This document shows positions 25,878-35,313 of a stretch of DNA of 64,000 bases, piece by piece. Under the pieces are notes generated by a model, which was not told the DNA's origin, ran no database searches, and was given only the letters and a program-made list of their open reading frames with translations. Position numbers and translations under genes: made by a program. How positions within the stretch are numbered: position 1 is the stretch's first letter; each line of letters begins with the position of its first letter. The DNA lies in the NCBI GenBank assembly GCA_903893315.1, contig CAITLU010000052.1:62001-126000 (forward strand), read 5' to 3'. This stretch comes from an uncultured bacterium (GTDB lineage Bacteria; Desulfobacterota; Binatia; UBA1149; CAITLU01).

Positions 25878-27537
25878 CGGCAATCCACGAGTCCAACGCC
25901 AGTTCGGCGCCCGGCGGGACGGCGCGCAGAGCGCGCGGCTCGGTGCACAGTTGCTTGGTGACTGTGGCCAGCGCGCGTTCTGTATGACCCTGGGCCTGCT
26001 GTTCTTCGGCGACTGCGATGGCGATGTTGTTGACGATGTCGCAGTACCAGGGAGTGACGTGGCCGAACGGCACTTCCCAATCCGCCAGCGTCGCGTAGCC
26101 GACTGCGATCGTGAAGGCCAGGGCTGCCCAGCCGAGTATGTATCGGCGCTCGGTGTAGAGCCGTAGCAGCGTCGCGATGCCCTGGCCTGCCAGCGGAGTT
26201 ACGATCAGAGCGGCCGGAAAGCGCGCCTGCGAAGAGTTGGATAGCAAAGCGCACGCGGCGGCGGTTGCCATGATCCACACCGTGGGGAGCAGGATCGCCG
26301 GGGCTTTGCTGCTTCCCGACAGCAGGCCCAGAACGACGAGCCCGGCCAGCACCGACCATGCGACCAGGAAGCGCGATACCAACGGAAGGTGTTCGATGAA
26401 GTAGCAGTAGTTGGCGTCGCTCGGGATCTCGAACCAACGCCAGAAGCCGGCGAACTTGGCGGCGACAAGCCACAACCAATCTGCGTTGCTCGGATGTGTC
26501 GCGATGGTTGCGGCGATCAGCGTGGATACGTCGAGCGGTGCGCCGGCCGAAAGGCCGTCGCCCGGTTGCGCGAAGACGGCGGTGGTGGCGGCGTTCGGCC
26601 TTACCGTTTCGGTGGCGGTTGCTCCCGACGCGTTGCCCATCACGAAGTCGACCGGCGTTCGCGCTGCAAGCGACCACGGCGGTGCGCCGACCGCGAGGTT
26701 GCGTGCAAGCAGCGGCGACCACATGAGCGCGGCGCCGCAGACGAGACCAGCGACGAGTGCGGCGGCGGCCTTGCCGCGCCGTTGGTCGCGATGCGTTATC
26801 CGAATCCACAGCGCGGTCGCGAAGGTGACGGCCACTGCAGGCAGTGCGGTGGCCGACAGCAACGCGGTGGTCGCGCCCGCGATGCCTGCCGACCACGCGG
26901 CGGCGAACGGCCGCTCCGATTCGAGCGCTCGCAGCAGAGCGTAGAGCGTTGCGAGTGCGGCCACGCCCGTGCACGTGCTGCCGACCAGCATGTTCTCGTA
27001 GTAGACGCCGGTACCTAGCAATGCCGCGAGCAGACCCGCAGCCGCTGCGGCCGTGTCGCCGAAGAGCCGGGCGGCGACCATGAATGCCAGCCAGCACGAA
27101 ATCACTCCAAGCAGCGCCTGCAGCGCAAAGACGATGCGCGGGTCGGGCCCGGCCAGCGCGTACACGGCTGCGACGAAGTAGGTGTAGAGCGGCGCTTCCC
27201 AGTATGCGGCGGTCAGAGTCCAGCGTCGCAGCATGGCCGCCTCGGCGGGGTCGGCGCAGCGGGCGGCCTGCGGTTGCCAGGCGGCGTGTGGAGTGCACAA
27301 AAAGCCGGCGCCCGGAGTGGTGATCGCGCGTGGCAGCAGCTGGTCGCCGCCGGTCACGGCGCGGGCCTGGGCATCGACGTAGTGCATCTCGCTGTCCGGC
27401 CAGCGTTCGAGGTGGAGCAGCGCGCTGTTGCGAAGTTCGGTGCAGGCCGAGGCGCGCACGACGACGGCGACCGCGACCACCAGCAGGCCGAGTTGGCGGC
27501 GCGTCGTCGTGTCGGCGAAAAGTCTGGAGACAGGCAT
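25729..27537 (-). CDS. Multi-pass membrane glycosyltransferase-like protein (ArnT/PMT, GT39-like)
   Basis: 602 residues with about ten hydrophobic segments from residue 15 onward and a periplasmic loop after the first (LERWPDSEMHYVDAQA), where GT-C enzymes place a catalytic acidic residue. The C-terminal ~100 residues are soluble and helical (AIAVAEEQQAQGHTERALATV), resembling a TPR-like tail. Such proteins move sugars from a polyprenyl carrier to lipid or protein in the periplasm; substrate unknown. The 3' end overlaps the tail of the DGR reverse transcriptase by ~150 bp on the opposite strand. Confidence 0.72.
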   Translation of the reverse strand: MPVSRLFADTTTRRQLGLLVVAVAVVVRASACTELRNSALLHLERWPDSEMHYVDAQARAVTGGDQLLPRAITTPGAGFLCTPHAAWQPQAARCADPAEAAMLRRWTLTAAYWEAPLYTYFVAAVYALAGPDPRIVFALQALLGVISCWLAFMVAARLFGDTAAAAAGLLAALLGTGVYYENMLVGSTCTGVAALATLYALLRALESERPFAAAWSAGIAGATTALLSATALPAVAVTFATALWIRITHRDQRRGKAAAALVAGLVCGAALMWSPLLARNLAVGAPPWSLAARTPVDFVMGNASGATATETVRPNAATTAVFAQPGDGLSAGAPLDVSTLIAATIATHPSNADWLWLVAAKFAGFWRWFEIPSDANYCYFIEHLPLVSRFLVAWSVLAGLVVLGLLSGSSKAPAILLPTVWIMATAAACALLSNSSQARFPAALIVTPLAGQGIATLLRLYTERRYILGWAALAFTIAVGYATLADWEVPFGHVTPWYCDIVNNIAIAVAEEQQAQGHTERALATVTKQLCTEPRALRAVPPGAELALDSWIAVSAQSFETICRSQARYSAMLGDDAGAREASQHAERLGAIVEQWKSWPGD

Positions 27538-27667
27538 CGGATGGGTGCTCGCGAAGCGAGAACAGGCGCGAGTCTAGCCGCGCCTGTCGGACGCTACCAG
27601 CCTGCTGAACGCCCACGAGCGCCCATCCGGTATCTTTACCTGCCGCGAAGAACGGCTGCGCAGAGGA

Positions 27668-29089
27668 TCAGTGCTTTTGCAGTCCCCACGGCGGCGACGC
27701 ATCGACGAGCAGACCGGCCCGGCACTTGGTCTTTATGTGTGTGAATACCGCGATGCTCTTGTGTGCTGTCCACACGTACTCGCCCGGCGTTACCTGAACA
27801 TAGAGCACGCCGCCGTCATTGCTGGTCTGTGAAAGGCTCATGATCGGAATGACGTCGGCGCTGAAGTAGATCGGACCGTTCGCGTCCAGCAGCGGCGGAT
27901 CGGTCGTGACCGTGGCGGAAGCCTCGCCGTGAGCACCCGGGTCGTACATGGATTTCCCGACTCGCGTCACGGTCGTGACCATCTGACACTTGTTGAGTTC
28001 GTCGGGGACAAGACCGAGGAACGACGCAAGTCCGTCATAGACGTCCCAGGGCACGCCCTGGAAGGTCACGCGCTCGGCGCCCGCTGCGCCCAGCCGCACC
28101 GTTCCCGTCTGGATCGGGTGGTAGTCGGGATGTTCGAGCACCAGCGTCGCCTCGCTGCCTTCTTCGAGCGCGTCGAACTGGAAGTGTCCGTCAACGCCGG
28201 TGATGGTGTTCATTTCCGGATGCTCGAGCACCCAGATGTAGGCGCCGGGAATCAGTTCCTGCGCGCCGTTGAACTTGAACGCCTCGCCGCTCAGGGAGAC
28301 GAGGAAACTGCAACTGTCGTTGGCCAGGCCGTCGTCGGCAAGATCGCAGTCGGCGTCGAGCGCGCCGTTGGTCGCGACCATGCGGCAGGCACGGCACTTG
28401 GCGCGGCCGGCGATGCAAGCCGAAAGCGCGCTGCCCGACTGACCGGCGCAGACGCCCGGCAGTACCGCGTTCGACGATACGCCGTTGCAACTCTTGCCGA
28501 GTGTCGCGCTCAGAGCATCGGCCAGCTTCGTCACGTCCGGAGCAGCGCACGGGAGCAGCGCATCGGCGCCGGTGGCGCCGATCTTGATCCCGTCGCGCAC
28601 GCACTTGGCGAACGACTTCGCGTAGGAGTTCATCAGGCCTTGCGCTTTGCCGACTGCCAGCGACTGACATTTCTTGCCGGCTTTGTCGCCGGGCACAGTG
28701 GGCGTTGCTCCGAGCAGATCGGCGACAAGTCCGCGCGTGTGGACGAGCGCCGCCTGGCTGGTGGTCAGATCGTAAGCCGCCGGTACGCCGAACGCTGCGG
28801 GTCCGATGCCGCACCACTTGTCTGCGTCGGTGCTGCTCCTGGTCACTGCCTTGGTGACCAGTTCGTCGGAAGCGGCGCCGAGGCAGGCCGGCAGGTCTGC
28901 AATGGTTCCCTTTTGCGCATCCTTGATGCAGGTCGCGAGTTGTTTGGTCTGTGCCGACGCGACCGCGAGCGCGTCCTTCTGCATCGCGTTCACGCAGCCC
29001 TGCTCATCACTGGAAAGTTGCGCGCCGAAGGCCGGTATCCCGGCCGAAATTGCCGCAAAGGCCGCCACGCCGACGATCAGATGTTTCAT
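27668..29089 (-). CDS. Secreted Cys-rich protein with carboxypeptidase-regulatory-like domain
   Basis: 473 residues starting at ATG 29087-29089 behind a good AGGAGA site. A signal peptide (1-22) is followed by a region with regularly spaced cysteines (GCVNAMQKDA, LATCIKDAQK, LPACLGAASD, AKCVRDG; about 30-240) and then a beta-sandwich segment (ITGVDGHFQFDALEEGSEAT, about 290-330) typical of carboxypeptidase-regulatory-like domains. No catalytic motif is visible. It is probably exported; role unknown. Confidence 0.7.
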   Translation of the reverse strand: MKHLIVGVAAFAAISAGIPAFGAQLSSDEQGCVNAMQKDALAVASAQTKQLATCIKDAQKGTIADLPACLGAASDELVTKAVTRSSTDADKWCGIGPAAFGVPAAYDLTTSQAALVHTRGLVADLLGATPTVPGDKAGKKCQSLAVGKAQGLMNSYAKSFAKCVRDGIKIGATGADALLPCAAPDVTKLADALSATLGKSCNGVSSNAVLPGVCAGQSGSALSACIAGRAKCRACRMVATNGALDADCDLADDGLANDSCSFLVSLSGEAFKFNGAQELIPGAYIWVLEHPEMNTITGVDGHFQFDALEEGSEATLVLEHPDYHPIQTGTVRLGAAGAERVTFQGVPWDVYDGLASFLGLVPDELNKCQMVTTVTRVGKSMYDPGAHGEASATVTTDPPLLDANGPIYFSADVIPIMSLSQTSNDGGVLYVQVTPGEYVWTAHKSIAVFTHIKTKCRAGLLVDASPPWGLQKH

Positions 29090-29168
29090 TTCCGTCTCCT
29101 GTCCCTGCAAGTGCGGTTGAGCCGCTCCGGCGCGTTATGTCTGCGAGCCGCTCTTGAAGCCAGCGCTG

Positions 29169-30497
29169 CTAACGGTCGAAGCGCGGAGTCTCGCGGCGTT
29201 GTACGCAGGCCGCGATCACGAGGTCGCCGCCGACGTTGACGGTGGTGCGGCACATGTCCAGCAGACGGTCCACGCCGAGGATTATGCCGATGCCTTCGGC
29301 CGGAACTCCCACCGACACCAGCACGATCGCCACCAGAGGCAGCGAGCCGCCCGGCACTCCGGCAGTGCCGATCCCGGCCAGCACCGACATCAGCACGACG
29401 GTGATCTGCTGGGACAGCGAAAGGCTGACGCCGAACACCTGGGCAAGAAACAGCACCGTGACGCCTTCGTAGAGTGCGGTGCCGTTCTGGTTGGCGGTGG
29501 AACCGACAGTCAGCACGAAGCGCGAAATATCGCGGCGGATGCCGAGGTTTTCTTCGGCTACGCGCAGTGAAGTCGGCAGGCTGGCGTTCGACGACGAAGT
29601 GGCGAAGGCGGTCACCAGCGCGTCGGAACTGTCGATCAGGAAGCGCAGCGGGTTGACGCGTGCGATCGCCAGCAGGGCGCCCGAATAGACGATCAACGAG
29701 TGCAGGGCCAGAGCCAGCAGCACGGTGCCGACGTAGCCGGCCAGCGTCGACAGGATTTCGAGGCCGAGCGTGGCGGTAAGGGAAAACAGCAGTCCCGCCA
29801 CTCCGAACGGCGCGACCGCCATCGCCATGCCGATCACCGCCATCGACACGTCGTAGAGTCCTTCCAGGACCGCGACCAGCGGACCGGTTCGTTCGGGGAC
29901 CATCGTGATGGCGATGCCGAAGAGCAGCGCGAACACCATCACTGCGAGCATGCCGCCGCCCGGTGAACTTCCGTCGAGAGCACCGACCATTTCCTGGAGC
30001 GGATTTTTCGGCAGCAGATCGATCAGCACGTCGCGCAGTGGTTTGGCCTGATGGCTTTGCGCAACCGCGCGCGTCGTCGATTCGCCGGCGATGAAGCGCG
30101 TGCGAAGTTCGGCGCGAGTGGCTTCGCTCAGGTGATCGCCGGGGCGCAGCGTGTTCACCAGCGTGAGTCCGATCGCCACCGAGCCGCTCGACAGCAGCAC
30201 GGTGAGCGCCAGCGTCGTCAGTCCCATGCGTCGCAGTTTGGAGACGTCGCCGATTTCGACCACGCCCAGGGTCAGAGCCGAAAACACCAGCGGCAGCACC
30301 ACCATGAAGATGAGCCGCAGGAACACCTGGCCCAGTGGTTGAGCGAGGTTGGTGCACGTCCACGCTACCGCGGCGTTGTCCGGGCCGAGCGTGAGGTTGG
30401 CCGCGATGCCGAGGCCTGCTCCGACCAGCAGTCCGATGAGGATGCGCCAGTGCAGCGCCATGGCGCCGCGGCCCGGTTCGATCGCGGGCCCGCTCAT
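29169..30497 (-). CDS. Dicarboxylate/amino acid:cation symporter (DAACS family)
   Basis: 442 residues. Family signatures include the Ser-rich hairpin FATSSSNASLPTSL, the NQNGTALYEG motif and GVPGGSLPLVAIVLV, all parts of the GltPh-type transport core, with eight or so membrane segments. It imports C4-dicarboxylates, glutamate or aspartate with Na+ or H+. I chose the ATG at 30497 (GGAAG nearby); ATG at 30461 is an alternative. It lies 86 nt downstream of the FAA hydrolase start-side neighbour on the same strand and may share its transcript. Confidence 0.88.
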   Translation of the reverse strand: MSGPAIEPGRGAMALHWRILIGLLVGAGLGIAANLTLGPDNAAVAWTCTNLAQPLGQVFLRLIFMVVLPLVFSALTLGVVEIGDVSKLRRMGLTTLALTVLLSSGSVAIGLTLVNTLRPGDHLSEATRAELRTRFIAGESTTRAVAQSHQAKPLRDVLIDLLPKNPLQEMVGALDGSSPGGGMLAVMVFALLFGIAITMVPERTGPLVAVLEGLYDVSMAVIGMAMAVAPFGVAGLLFSLTATLGLEILSTLAGYVGTVLLALALHSLIVYSGALLAIARVNPLRFLIDSSDALVTAFATSSSNASLPTSLRVAEENLGIRRDISRFVLTVGSTANQNGTALYEGVTVLFLAQVFGVSLSLSQQITVVLMSVLAGIGTAGVPGGSLPLVAIVLVSVGVPAEGIGIILGVDRLLDMCRTTVNVGGDLVIAACVQRRETPRFDR

Positions 30498-30583
30498 CTG
30501 GCTTCCACTGCGCAAGTCCCGCCCGGCGCGCCGCCGGAAATCAACCTGGTGATTGCCATCGTGGTCGGGCTCCGGGCGCCTGC

Positions 30584-31444
30584 TCAGCCCGCGTCGTCCT
30601 CGTCGACGACTTCGTTTTCGATCGTGCCGATTCTTTCTATCTCGATGCGCACCACGTCGCCGGGTACCAGCCAGTTCTGCGTCGGCATCGCTACGCCCGA
30701 GGGAGTTCCGGTCGAGATGATGTCGCCCGGTTCGAGAGTGAAGACCGTGGAGAGGGTTTCGACGATCGCAAAGCAATCGAAGATCAGGTTGCGCGTGTTG
30801 GAGTTCTGGCGCAGTTCGCCGTTGACCCAGGTGCGAATATCCAGCGTGTGCGGATCGCCGACTTCGTCGGGTGTCACGATCCACGGGCCGATGGGGCCGT
30901 GAGTGTCGAAGGACTTTCCAAGGGTCAGCGTCGGTGCCCGGAATTGCCAGTCGCGTACGCTCACGTCGTCGACCACGAGGTACCCGGCGATCACTTCGTG
31001 CGCCTTCTCGCGCGTTACGTGACGGCAGCGCTTGCCGATGACGAAGCCGAGTTCGCCTTCGTAGTCGAGAGTGACGGAGACTCGCGGCCTGACGATCCGA
31101 TCGTAAGGGCCGTTCACGCAGGTTGTCTGTTTGTTGAAAAAGACCGGGAAATCCGGGGCCGGACGTCCGGTTTCGGCGATGTGGTCGGCGTAGTTGAGGC
31201 CGACCCCCAGGAACTTGCGCGGGCGCAGCACCGGAGCTTCGAGCCGCACTTCGTCGAGCGCGATGCGGACACCGGCGCCGGCTCCGAGTGCTCGCACGCG
31301 TGCCATCGCCGCCTCTCCGGCTCCGAGCAGTTCGCTCATCTCCCGTGGCAACGACGGGTCGGTTGCCGCCAGGTCGAGAACGTTGTCGCCGCTTACGATG
31401 CCGACGCGGGTCCGGCCCTGATGGGAAAAAGTTGCGAGTTTCAT
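30584..31444 (-). CDS. Fumarylacetoacetate hydrolase family protein
   Basis: 286 residues. FAH signatures: GVGLNYADHIAETG (about 79-92), the metal-binding DYEGELGFVIG (about 124-134), and a C-terminal STGTPSGVA. The family hydrolyses or isomerises C-C bonds in products of aromatic catabolism (for example fumarylpyruvate or 2-hydroxyhepta-2,4-diene-dioate). The frame is open for 45 nt before the chosen ATG, which gives the family N-terminus MKLATFSHQGR. A dicarboxylate symporter follows on the same strand, a plausible functional pairing. Confidence 0.87.
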   Translation of the reverse strand: MKLATFSHQGRTRVGIVSGDNVLDLAATDPSLPREMSELLGAGEAAMARVRALGAGAGVRIALDEVRLEAPVLRPRKFLGVGLNYADHIAETGRPAPDFPVFFNKQTTCVNGPYDRIVRPRVSVTLDYEGELGFVIGKRCRHVTREKAHEVIAGYLVVDDVSVRDWQFRAPTLTLGKSFDTHGPIGPWIVTPDEVGDPHTLDIRTWVNGELRQNSNTRNLIFDCFAIVETLSTVFTLEPGDIISTGTPSGVAMPTQNWLVPGDVVRIEIERIGTIENEVVDEDDAG

Positions 31445-31544
31445 GGTGGTGCCGAAGGCCCGTGTATCATCCGGGCGCGCGGCAGCCAACGACCGGGCGC
31501 CGCGGGCGTGTGCGGTCTGCGGCGGCGTGCGCTCGAAGCGTCCT

Positions 31545-31985
31545 TCAGACCTTCATCCTGGATTTTTCGAGGAACAACGCCAGAGCTTTGTCGACGATCA
31601 GCAGGTGCTGCAGAGTCCAGGTTTCGATGAAAAGTGCGAGCGTCTGACAGGAACCGATCGATCCTGCCTCGAGTTCGGATTCCACTTCGACCAGCTGTTT
31701 CAGGAGCCGGTCGTGGTGTTCCTTGTGTGCTGCGTAACCGTCGTAACGCTCATTCAGCATGAGCTGTTCTTCCCAGTCGAAGTGCTGCCTGGTGATCTCG
31801 ATCAGGTCCCTGGTGGCCTTTACGACATCGTGCTGGGAAGCCTTCGTGGTGACGACGAAATGCAGTTCGGCCGCGGAGGCTACCAGTTGCCGGTGCTGGT
31901 AATCCATCGGCGCGATGCCGAGCATCAGGTCCGGCCGCCAACCAAAAGCCTGGGAAGATCCTTGCGGTGAGCCGTCGTTGCTCAT
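31545..31985 (-). CDS. Bacteriohemerythrin
   Basis: 146 residues. All seven expected diiron ligands are present: H31, H68, E72, H87, H91, H127 and D132 (DYQHRQL, HFDWEE, HKEHH, LQHLLIVD). Hemerythrins bind O2 reversibly and serve as oxygen stores or sensors. The protein is a single domain with no signal peptide. It is divergently oriented from the FAD oxidoreductase at 32336. Confidence 0.92.
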   Translation of the reverse strand: MSNDGSPQGSSQAFGWRPDLMLGIAPMDYQHRQLVASAAELHFVVTTKASQHDVVKATRDLIEITRQHFDWEEQLMLNERYDGYAAHKEHHDRLLKQLVEVESELEAGSIGSCQTLALFIETWTLQHLLIVDKALALFLEKSRMKV

Positions 31986-32335
31986 GGTGTCCTTGTCCGA
32001 GTCTTGATTCCTGAATCAGTGCCTGGGCACTGCGAACCGGCCGCGACCTTCGTCCAAAAGGCGGTCGCAGTCAACGCGCGTGTGAATGGCGCCTTTGGAG
32101 ATCGGCTGCCTCATGCCTGCCTGCGAGTGATTGCCTCCCGGCGCGGGATCTTCTGCGCCGCGCCAGGGTTGACCGACGCCGAAGCCGACACCGACGCCGA
32201 TGCCGACGAACGGCGCCCTCGGCAAGTCCTGGAAGTGGATGGCGGCGGGTCCGTCTGATAGTCAGGCGACGCCCGCAGCGGGCGGCGCTGCTTGTGCTGC
32301 CGTGAGCGGGATCCGGCGACCCGTAGAGGACATCT
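31986..32335. other. Divergent intergenic region
   Basis: 350 bp between hemerythrin (minus) and an FAD oxidoreductase (plus), so it should hold two promoters. About 32167-32210 is a degenerate 6-bp repeat (GCCGAC-type units). I cannot place promoters with confidence. Confidence 0.5.
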
Positions 32336-33919
32336 GTGACGGACATGGCAATGGCGGAGACGCGACACTACGACGTTGTGGTCATCGGCGCAGGCATCGC
32401 CGGATTGGGCGCTGCGGCTGTGCTCGCAAAAGATTTCGGCAAGCGAGTGCTGGTGCTGGAACGCGCACCGTTCATCGGCGGCCGCGCGGTGTCGTTCGTC
32501 GGCAGGGGCAACAAGGTCGCGGTCGATGGACTGGAACTCGACGCCGCCGGTCTGAGGCAGGCGCTGCACTACGCGGGCGCTTTCGTTTCGAACACCGAGC
32601 CTGATCTGGAGACGATCTTCGAGAAAGGCTTGCTCGACGGCTACACCTTCGAAGCCGGCGGCCACGGTTTGTTCTGGGGAAACAACTCGCGGGTGCGATG
32701 TCTGCTCGATCATCTCGCAGAGCCGATCGACCTGCCGGTCAACACCGGCTTCGGGTTCGTCGATCACGCCGGCGGCAACGCGGTGTACCAGGTCTCTCCG
32801 CGGCGCAAGTATCCGTGGATGTCGGACGAAGGTTACGACGCGACGATGCGGACGCTGCGCGACATGGCGATGACATCTGTCGAGGACGCGGCTGCGATCA
32901 TGGACATTTCGCTGGCCGAGTGGCTCGCGTCCAGGAACCTGCATCCGGATGCCTACGAGTACATCAAGGTTCTGGCCTCGTCGCAGACGGCTCAGGCCGA
33001 ACCGGCTCTGACTCCGGCCGGCGATTTCCTTCCCTACATGTCCATCGCCCGCTCGGTCGGGATGAACCTGATAACCGGATCGGTGGCCACGGCGCACGAA
33101 CCCGGCACGATCTCCATCGCGCAGGCGATGGAGAAGGTCGTGCTGCAACACGGCGGCGAGGTGCGGCGCAACACGACCGTGGATCATGTCATCGTCGATG
33201 AAGGCAGGGCCGAAGGCGTCGTCATTCGCACTGCCGACGGTCTTGAGACCGTGACGGCCGGGGCCGTGATCTGCACGCTTCCGCCCAGGCATGTATTCAG
33301 CGTCCTGCCGCGCGCGGCGTTCCCCGCAGATTGGGTGACGATGCTCGAAGAGAAGTTCTGGGGCGCGGGCTTCCTGTCGGCGTACATCGGTTTGAGACGC
33401 GACATCTGGAAGGACAAAGGCATCGACGAGCGAAGTTTCATCTACATGCCCGGCATCATTCGCGGCGAAGGTTACGTCGGCGATGTCGATGTCGTGATGT
33501 GGGGAATGGGCACGGTTGCGCGGCGTACCCCGGCCGGCAAGCGCACGTTCGAGTTTTCGGTGGCGCTCACCGACAAGGAGATGCGCGACCCGAAGAAGGT
33601 AAAGCGCGTCACCGACTGGTGCGACGAGTGGTTCAGGGAGACGTTCCCGACGTGGGAAGAAGACGTGGAGTTCTGCATCTGGACACCCGCGCCGGAAGCC
33701 TACGGTTCGTGGCGGCCGGTCGGCGTGGAACGTCCCGATGTCGAGTCTCCACACGTCGAAGGCCTCTACTTTGCCGGTGACCAGTACGGCAGGCGGCTGT
33801 GGGGCGGCGGCATCGACGGCGCTTCGCTCAGTGCCGTGATGTGCGTCGATGCGATGACGGGATCGAAGCTGGAAGAAGAAGTGTTTCCGCCTCATCACAG
33901 GGGACTTGCGCGCAGGTAG
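32336..33919 (+). CDS. Phytoene desaturase-like FAD oxidoreductase
   Basis: 527 residues. The Rossmann FAD motif VVVIGAGIAGLGAAAVLAKD is at 15-34, with ERAPFIGGRAVSF following, and the second FAD motif near the end reads GLYFAGDQYGRRLWGGGIDGA. This is the phytoene desaturase/carotenoid isomerase/amine oxidase superfamily; the substrate may be a carotenoid, sterol or other lipid. Start: GTG at 32336, or ATG at 32345. Downstream, 26 nt later, begins an AlaA-like aminotransferase on the same strand. Confidence 0.82.
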   Translation: MTDMAMAETRHYDVVVIGAGIAGLGAAAVLAKDFGKRVLVLERAPFIGGRAVSFVGRGNKVAVDGLELDAAGLRQALHYAGAFVSNTEPDLETIFEKGLLDGYTFEAGGHGLFWGNNSRVRCLLDHLAEPIDLPVNTGFGFVDHAGGNAVYQVSPRRKYPWMSDEGYDATMRTLRDMAMTSVEDAAAIMDISLAEWLASRNLHPDAYEYIKVLASSQTAQAEPALTPAGDFLPYMSIARSVGMNLITGSVATAHEPGTISIAQAMEKVVLQHGGEVRRNTTVDHVIVDEGRAEGVVIRTADGLETVTAGAVICTLPPRHVFSVLPRAAFPADWVTMLEEKFWGAGFLSAYIGLRRDIWKDKGIDERSFIYMPGIIRGEGYVGDVDVVMWGMGTVARRTPAGKRTFEFSVALTDKEMRDPKKVKRVTDWCDEWFRETFPTWEEDVEFCIWTPAPEAYGSWRPVGVERPDVESPHVEGLYFAGDQYGRRLWGGGIDGASLSAVMCVDAMTGSKLEEEVFPPHHRGLARR

Positions 33920-33945
33920 ATGGAATTCAGCATGAGTCACGACCG

Positions 33946-35223
33946 ATGAAAGTAGTTACTCCCAGGCCTTTTCCTCACGATACGCAGCCTCGGACCTCGC
34001 GGGCGATCCGCAAGTCGACCAAACTCGCCAACGTCTTCTACGACATCCGCGGCCCGGTCCTCGAACGTGCGCGGCAGATGGAAGAAGAAGGACAGAAGAT
34101 CATCAAGCTGAACATCGGCAACCTGGCCGCGTTCGGCCTGGAGCCTCCCGACGAGATCGTGCAGGACATGATCCGCAACCTGCCCGACGCCGCCGGCTAC
34201 ACCGATTCCAAGGGATTGTTCGCCCCGCGCAAGGCGATCATGCACTACACGCAGGAGAAGGGCATCGCCGGCGTGACGATCGAAGATGTCTACATCGGCA
34301 ACGGCGCGTCCGAACTGATCGTGATGTCGATGAACGCGCTGCTCAATGACGGCGACGAGGTGCTGATCCCGGCTCCAGACTATCCGCTCTACACCGGCGC
34401 GGTGGCGCTGTCGGGCGGAACGCCGGTTCACTATTTGTGCGACGAGGCATCGGAATGGCTGCCCGATCTCGCGGACATTCGGCGCAAGATCACCGCCAAC
34501 ACCAAGGCGATCGTGGTCATCAATCCTAACAATCCGACCGGCGCTCTGTATCCGGTGGAGACGTTGGAGGCGATAGTCGAGATTGCCAGGTGTCATCAAC
34601 TCCTGGTATTCGCCGACGAGATCTACGACAAGACCCTCTACGACGGCGCCGAGCACACCAGCATCGCTTCGCTGGCCGACGACGTGCTGTTCCTGACGTT
34701 CAACGGTCTGTCGAAGAACTATCGCGCCTGCGGCTACCGCGCCGGTTGGATGGTGGTGTCGGGCGAGAAGCGCTACGCAGGGGACTACATCGAAGGCCTG
34801 AACATGCTGGCGTCGATGCGCCTTTGTTCGAACACGCCGGGGCAACTCGCCATCCAGACCGCGCTGGGCGGCTACCAGAGCATCAAGGACCTGGTCGCTC
34901 CCGGCGGACGCCTGGCGCGTCAGCGCGACCTCGCCCACGAACTTCTCAGCGCCATACCGGGCGTCTCGTGCGTGAAACCGAAGGCCGCGCTGTACTGCTT
35001 CCCGCGTCTGGACCCGCAGGTGTATCCGATCGAAGACGACGAACGCTTCGTGCTGGAACTGCTCGAAGCCGAGCGCGTGCTGGTGGTGCAGGGCTCGGGC
35101 TTCAACTGGCCGCATCCGGATCACTTCCGCGTCGTCTTCCTTCCTCACGAAGACGACCTGCGCGTGGCCATCGGCCGTATCGCCCACTTTCTCGAAGGGT
35201 ATCGCAAGCGACACGGGACCTGA
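33946..35223 (+). CDS. alaA: Class I aminotransferase, AlaA-like
   Basis: 425 residues. PLP-lysine is K257 in FNGLSKNYRACGYRAGW; other landmarks are PDYPLYTGAVALSGG, NPNNPTGALYP and FADEIYDKTLYDG. The N-terminal KLANVFYDIRGPVLERARQMEEEG is characteristic of the AlaA branch that makes alanine from pyruvate and glutamate in the cytoplasm. Start ATG at 33946. The symbol is given by family resemblance. Confidence 0.85.
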   Translation: MKVVTPRPFPHDTQPRTSRAIRKSTKLANVFYDIRGPVLERARQMEEEGQKIIKLNIGNLAAFGLEPPDEIVQDMIRNLPDAAGYTDSKGLFAPRKAIMHYTQEKGIAGVTIEDVYIGNGASELIVMSMNALLNDGDEVLIPAPDYPLYTGAVALSGGTPVHYLCDEASEWLPDLADIRRKITANTKAIVVINPNNPTGALYPVETLEAIVEIARCHQLLVFADEIYDKTLYDGAEHTSIASLADDVLFLTFNGLSKNYRACGYRAGWMVVSGEKRYAGDYIEGLNMLASMRLCSNTPGQLAIQTALGGYQSIKDLVAPGGRLARQRDLAHELLSAIPGVSCVKPKAALYCFPRLDPQVYPIEDDERFVLELLEAERVLVVQGSGFNWPHPDHFRVVFLPHEDDLRVAIGRIAHFLEGYRKRHGT

Positions 35224-35313
35224 GCGCGAACCCTTGCCCGCGGGCGGCGGCGGCGTAGCCGGACAGCGGGCCGCGTTGGGAATGCCTGGCGTGTACCGCT
35301 ACAAACCCCGCCC